From an uncultured Flavobacteriales bacterium (lineage in GTDB: Bacteria; Bacteroidota; Bacteroidia; Flavobacteriales; Flavobacteriaceae), in NCBI GenBank assembly GCA_913009535.1, contig CAJVXR010000022.1, positions 1 to 19,750 on the forward strand: DNA of 19,750 nucleotides, written 5' to 3'. The position numbers and the translations under genes were made by a program. The notes under the pieces were generated by a model. It had not been told where the DNA came from and did not search any database. It was given only the letters and a program-made list of their open reading frames with translations. Every line of letters begins with the position of its first letter. The stretch's first letter is position 1. Below, piece by piece: positions 16,621 to 19,750 of this stretch.

Positions 16621-18036
16621 TTAATGGAAAGAATTGATAAATTCTAAGTTATTCCCTTTCCAGGTTATCCCAGGTTTCCACTTAGGAGCCTTAACATCTT
16701 TAAGAAAATTACTCATTTTTTTTTCTAATTTATCAGCTAATCTTTTTCTTTTTAAACCTAAATTTTTATTTTCACTCATATCATTTTTTAAATCAAATAA
16801 TTTAGTTTCGTTATTATCATAAAACTTAATTAATTTCATTTTATCAATGATAATTGCCGAGTGAGCTCTACCAAGTGCTATTTTATTTTCATAAGGAACA
16901 TGAAAAACAATTCCATTGAAATTTCTTTTAATATTTTTACTTTTATTAAATAATACCTGTTTAAAACTTCCACCATCTAATTTTTTGTTTTTCAATTTTT
17001 CCCCGCCAGCTAAATCTATTATTGTAGGTAATAAATCTGAAAAAGATATTGGTGTTTGAGATTGTGAACTGGCTTTTATTTTTGGGCCGGTCACTATAAA
17101 TGGAACCCTAATTCCACCTTCGTTAGCATCCCATTTACCTCTTTTCAAAGGATGATTGTATCCCTTTTTATAATTTCTTCTAGGGACAATAATAGGCACA
17201 GATCCATTATCAGAACTATAAATCACGTAGGTATTATTTTCAATGCCCAATTCTTTTAATTTATCTATTATATATCCAATACTAGTATCTAAATCCTCTG
17301 TCATTGAAGCAAGACCTATATTGTTATGAGTATCACCCTTAATCTTACTATTATACTTTTCAAATGTTTCTCTTTTCATTACTAAATCAGAGTGTATCGC
17401 ATAATGAGAAATCTGTAAGTAGAAAGGGTTTTTCATTTTATGGCTTGAAGAAATAAATTGAATTGCTCTTTGAGTAATACTAAATATCTTTTTTGGATCT
17501 TCATCAAAATTATTACTCCACTGTAATTTATTTGATTTATAATTAAAAACCCCATCTTTATTCTTAGTTGCTCCATCACTAATATCATATCCTAAAGTTT
17601 TTGGATTAGAATCCATTCCCCACTTACCATAATGAGCAGTTCTATACTTAGAGTTGATTTTTTTTAATTGTTTTGGAATTGTAAAATCACTATTATGATT
17701 AATATGTTTGGTATTCATCCCAACTCTAATCATTTTCAACCTTGCAGGAGTTTGACCAAATTGAATACTATATCTTGATGGAGCACATACAGGTGCGCCA
17801 GAATATGCATAAGAGAATTTGATACCTTGATTAGCTAGTTTCTCAATATTGGGTGTCTCATAAAAATCACTTTTAGATTCTTTTAAGCCACTTATCATTT
17901 CAACTGAGGTGCCGTTCCAACCTTGATCATCAGCCAGAATAAAAATAAAATTTGGATTTTCAGAACTGCTTTGAGAAAATAAAATTTTAACAAATAGCAA
18001 GAAAAATAAATGGATTAAATTTCTTTTAAATATCAT
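16621..18036 (-). CDS. Type I sulfatase (arylsulfatase A-like), subfamily unclear
   Basis: A 471-residue secreted sulfatase with a signal peptide (residues 1-20, ILF before S21). Asp36-Asp37 (LADDQGWNGTS), the formylglycine motif C84-A-P-S-R88, D276-N277-G and a C-terminal Lys301 before ANEGGIRVPFIV give a complete metal and formylglycine site. The usual GKWH reads G137-K138-W-G140, so the histidine that normally contacts the sulfate next to that lysine is absent. The downstream DISDGAT run and the long linker after the DDQGWNGTS motif recall arylsulfatase A-like bacterial enzymes (possibly S1_16 or a neighbour). It begins 3 bases after the SusD2 stop and belongs to the second SusCD operon. 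Confidence 0.88.
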   Translation of the reverse strand: MIFKRNLIHLFFLLFVKILFSQSSSENPNFIFILADDQGWNGTSVEMISGLKESKSDFYETPNIEKLANQGIKFSYAYSGAPVCAPSRYSIQFGQTPARLKMIRVGMNTKHINHNSDFTIPKQLKKINSKYRTAHYGKWGMDSNPKTLGYDISDGATKNKDGVFNYKSNKLQWSNNFDEDPKKIFSITQRAIQFISSSHKMKNPFYLQISHYAIHSDLVMKRETFEKYNSKIKGDTHNNIGLASMTEDLDTSIGYIIDKLKELGIENNTYVIYSSDNGSVPIIVPRRNYKKGYNHPLKRGKWDANEGGIRVPFIVTGPKIKASSQSQTPISFSDLLPTIIDLAGGEKLKNKKLDGGSFKQVLFNKSKNIKRNFNGIVFHVPYENKIALGRAHSAIIIDKMKLIKFYDNNETKLFDLKNDMSENKNLGLKRKRLADKLEKKMSNFLKDVKAPKWKPGITWKGNNLEFINSFH

Positions 18037-18039
18037 AGT

Positions 18040-19605
18040 TTAATTGATTTTACTATTTGTAGAAACTTCGATTAAAGGGATAGGCCATACATAATCTTCA
18101 GGTTGCCTTGCTCCATCATTATTTCCATGTATTAATCTACAATATTCATCGTATACCCCAAATCTTGTTAAATCAAAAAATCTATGACCTTCCATATAAA
18201 GCTCAACAGCACGTTCCTTTAGCAATTCTTTTCTAAAAGAAATCATTGTTAGTGATGAATAATTGATTTCACTCATTCCTACTCTATTTCTTAAGATATT
18301 GATATCGTTATTTGCAAAAGAAGGATCAGATGAAATTTCTGCATTTGCTTCTGCTCTCATTAAATAAACATCCGCAAGTCTAATAATATGCCAATTTTGT
18401 CTACTTGTATACTCAGTAGTAGCTTCTGTATCAATATATTTTGCAGTCCATATTTGCCATAAAGTTCCTTTCGTTTGACCTGTTTCTTTTTCTGTGGGAA
18501 TGTAGCCAGTAAAACCGGGATTTACATTGAAAATTCTGGTACTGGTTTCATACTGACTTATTATTGAGTTTTTAAATCTACTATCAGATTTATTTAATCT
18601 ATTATTAATGAATTTTCCTTTTAGTTTATTAGCGCCTCCAAATCCACTACCGGACAAACCTGCATTTCTTGGTGTAAATAAGTTTGAAACAGCAGTTCCT
18701 TGTCCAGTTAACGATGATCCCTGAACATCAAATATCATTTCAGAATTATTTCCATTATTTGCATTAAAAATTGAAATCCATTCATCTAAATTAGCTGTTA
18801 ATTTAAATCCTTGCCCATTAATGGCTAAATCACATTCATCTTTTGCATATTGATAATAATTTGTATGTGATTCTGGAAATTCAAGATAGAGTTTATTACC
18901 AAGGTTTCCTTCACCTGCTGTTCTTTTAGAGGATGCAATTCTTAGGTAAACTTTTGCCAAAAGTGCATGAGCAGAAGTACTAGTAGCTCTTCCTAAATTA
19001 TTTGTAAAATTCCCTTTTGATTCATTTCTTCCCCAACAATGTTCTGCAGCAAAGTTTAAATCTTCTATAATAACATCATATATTTTCACAATCGATGATA
19101 TAGCTAATCCTTGATCATCTCCAGCTTCTACAGGTTCAGTTCTTAAGGGGACTTCTCCAAAGCAGCGAACGAGATTAAAATAATTTAAAGCTCTTAAAAA
19201 TTTTGCTTCTCCTAGAATTCTGTTTTTTAAATCCTGGTCCATTTCAATTTCTGAAACTTTATCAATTACATTATTTGCTTCTCTAATTCCTAGATAAAGC
19301 TCTTTCCATAAATTATTAATACTTTGATTATCTGATGTTACAATTCCTCTTTTAAAATCATTAAATAAATAAGAAGATAAGCCTTGATCAGAGGCAGCAA
19401 TAAGAGTTGATAAGAATCCTTGTTTATAGTATCCATTTCCACTTTTTAACCTTGCATAAACAGGTGTTAGTGCAGCTTGAGCATCAGTTGCATTTTTATA
19501 GAAATTTTCTGTACTTGGTTGAGTAAAAGGATCTTCGTCAAGTACATCACATGAATTAAATGAAATAATTACACAAAGAGTTATAAAGTATTTTAAATTA
19601 TTCAT
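18040..19605 (-). CDS. SusD-like surface glycan-binding lipoprotein (SusD2)
   Basis: A 521-residue lipoprotein, with signal residues 1-18 and Cys19 in FNSC followed by the acidic stretch DVLDEDP, fitting surface export. The SusD core is visible in AQAALTPVYARL, IREANNVIDKVSE, GEAKFLRALNYFNLVRCFGEVPL, and in RAEANAEI and ELYMEGHRFFDLTRFG near the C-terminus. The protein ends with VWPIPLIEVSTNSKIN, the classical C-terminal SusD signature. It is not a close copy of SusD1, so the two pairs probably bind different parts or sizes of the glycan. It starts 5 bases after the SusC2 stop. Confidence 0.92.
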   Translation of the reverse strand: MNNLKYFITLCVIISFNSCDVLDEDPFTQPSTENFYKNATDAQAALTPVYARLKSGNGYYKQGFLSTLIAASDQGLSSYLFNDFKRGIVTSDNQSINNLWKELYLGIREANNVIDKVSEIEMDQDLKNRILGEAKFLRALNYFNLVRCFGEVPLRTEPVEAGDDQGLAISSIVKIYDVIIEDLNFAAEHCWGRNESKGNFTNNLGRATSTSAHALLAKVYLRIASSKRTAGEGNLGNKLYLEFPESHTNYYQYAKDECDLAINGQGFKLTANLDEWISIFNANNGNNSEMIFDVQGSSLTGQGTAVSNLFTPRNAGLSGSGFGGANKLKGKFINNRLNKSDSRFKNSIISQYETSTRIFNVNPGFTGYIPTEKETGQTKGTLWQIWTAKYIDTEATTEYTSRQNWHIIRLADVYLMRAEANAEISSDPSFANNDINILRNRVGMSEINYSSLTMISFRKELLKERAVELYMEGHRFFDLTRFGVYDEYCRLIHGNNDGARQPEDYVWPIPLIEVSTNSKIN

Positions 19606-19610
19606 TATTA

Positions 19611-19750
19611 TTAATAATTAAATTTTAAACCCATTAAAACAGATTTGGTTCCTGGGTATGTTCCAAAATCAACTCCTCTTTTTTGAGGGTTTTTTGTATA
19701 AGTTCTAACCTCTGGATCATAACCTGGGTAATCTGTCAAAACGATTAAAT
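19611..19750 (-). CDS. SusC-like TonB-dependent transporter, C-terminal end only (SusC2)
   Basis: The last 45 codons of a gene that enters from beyond the right edge, ending with TAA at 19611-19613, five bases before the SusD2 start. The peptide contains DYPGYDPEVRTY, then GVDFGTYPGTKSVLMGLKFNY, matching the end of SusC barrels: compare SGYDPEVST and NILLGLNIKF in SusC1. It ends Asn-Tyr after the usual Phe, so an aromatic residue is still last. With SusD2 downstream this is the transporter of the second pair. Confidence 0.88.
   Translation of the reverse strand, partial: LIVLTDYPGYDPEVRTYTKNPQKRGVDFGTYPGTKSVLMGLKFNY

Noticed and set aside
10757..16822. Plus-strand open frames of about 60 codons opposite the methyltransferase and the arylsulfatase
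   Set aside because: Antisense shadows without domains, and their composition follows the gene on the other strand.
1..19750. CRISPR arrays, insertion sequences, tRNA or rRNA genes
   Set aside because: No regularly spaced repeats, transposase frames, terminal inverted repeats or RNA-gene patterns were seen.

Overview
The window looks like part of a polysaccharide utilization locus (PUL) from a marine-type member of the Bacteroidota, probably the Flavobacteriaceae. I did not identify the species. The support is: very AT-rich DNA with AT-rich spacers and no obvious Shine-Dalgarno sites; signal peptides ending in FSQ or FAQ; lipoproteins with acidic residues after the cysteine; one complete and one partial SusC/SusD pair; and five type I sulfatases in under 20 kb.

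Layout, left to right. Positions 1-579 (+) hold the C-terminal part of a membrane-anchored LuxR-type regulator, cut by the window edge. It converges on a minus-strand operon (9271 to 743): SusC1, SusD1, a BglX-type GH3 and a sulfatase of the iduronate-2-sulfatase type. A 317-base gap (9272-9588) carries a perfect 12+12 palindrome and a candidate Bacteroidota promoter for SusC1. Upstream of it is a second tight minus-strand operon (12852 to 9589): an S1_8-like sulfatase, an exported SAM-methyltransferase-like protein and a divergent GH10. The only plus-strand gene inside the cluster is a lipoprotein sulfatase (12939-14492), divergent from the S1_8-like gene and convergent with the next. Then come, on the minus strand, an S1_11-like lipoprotein sulfatase with a small secreted helical protein (16496 to 14505), and SusC2 (tail only), SusD2 and an arylsulfatase (window end to 16621).

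How they may work together (inference). The two SusCD pairs bind and import oligosaccharides from a sulfated glycan. The GH10-type endo-enzyme cuts a beta-linked backbone, five sulfatases of at least four types remove differently placed sulfates, and the GH3 releases terminal beta-linked sugars. GH10 plus GH3 plus sulfatases suggests a sulfated xylan or another xylose-containing sulfated algal glycan. However, two aromatic subsite positions of the GH10 appear replaced by Ser and Arg, so the true substrate may not be plain xylan. No polysaccharide lyase, GH29, GH95, GH16 or GH78 is present here. Family assignments rest on motifs read by eye, not on searches.
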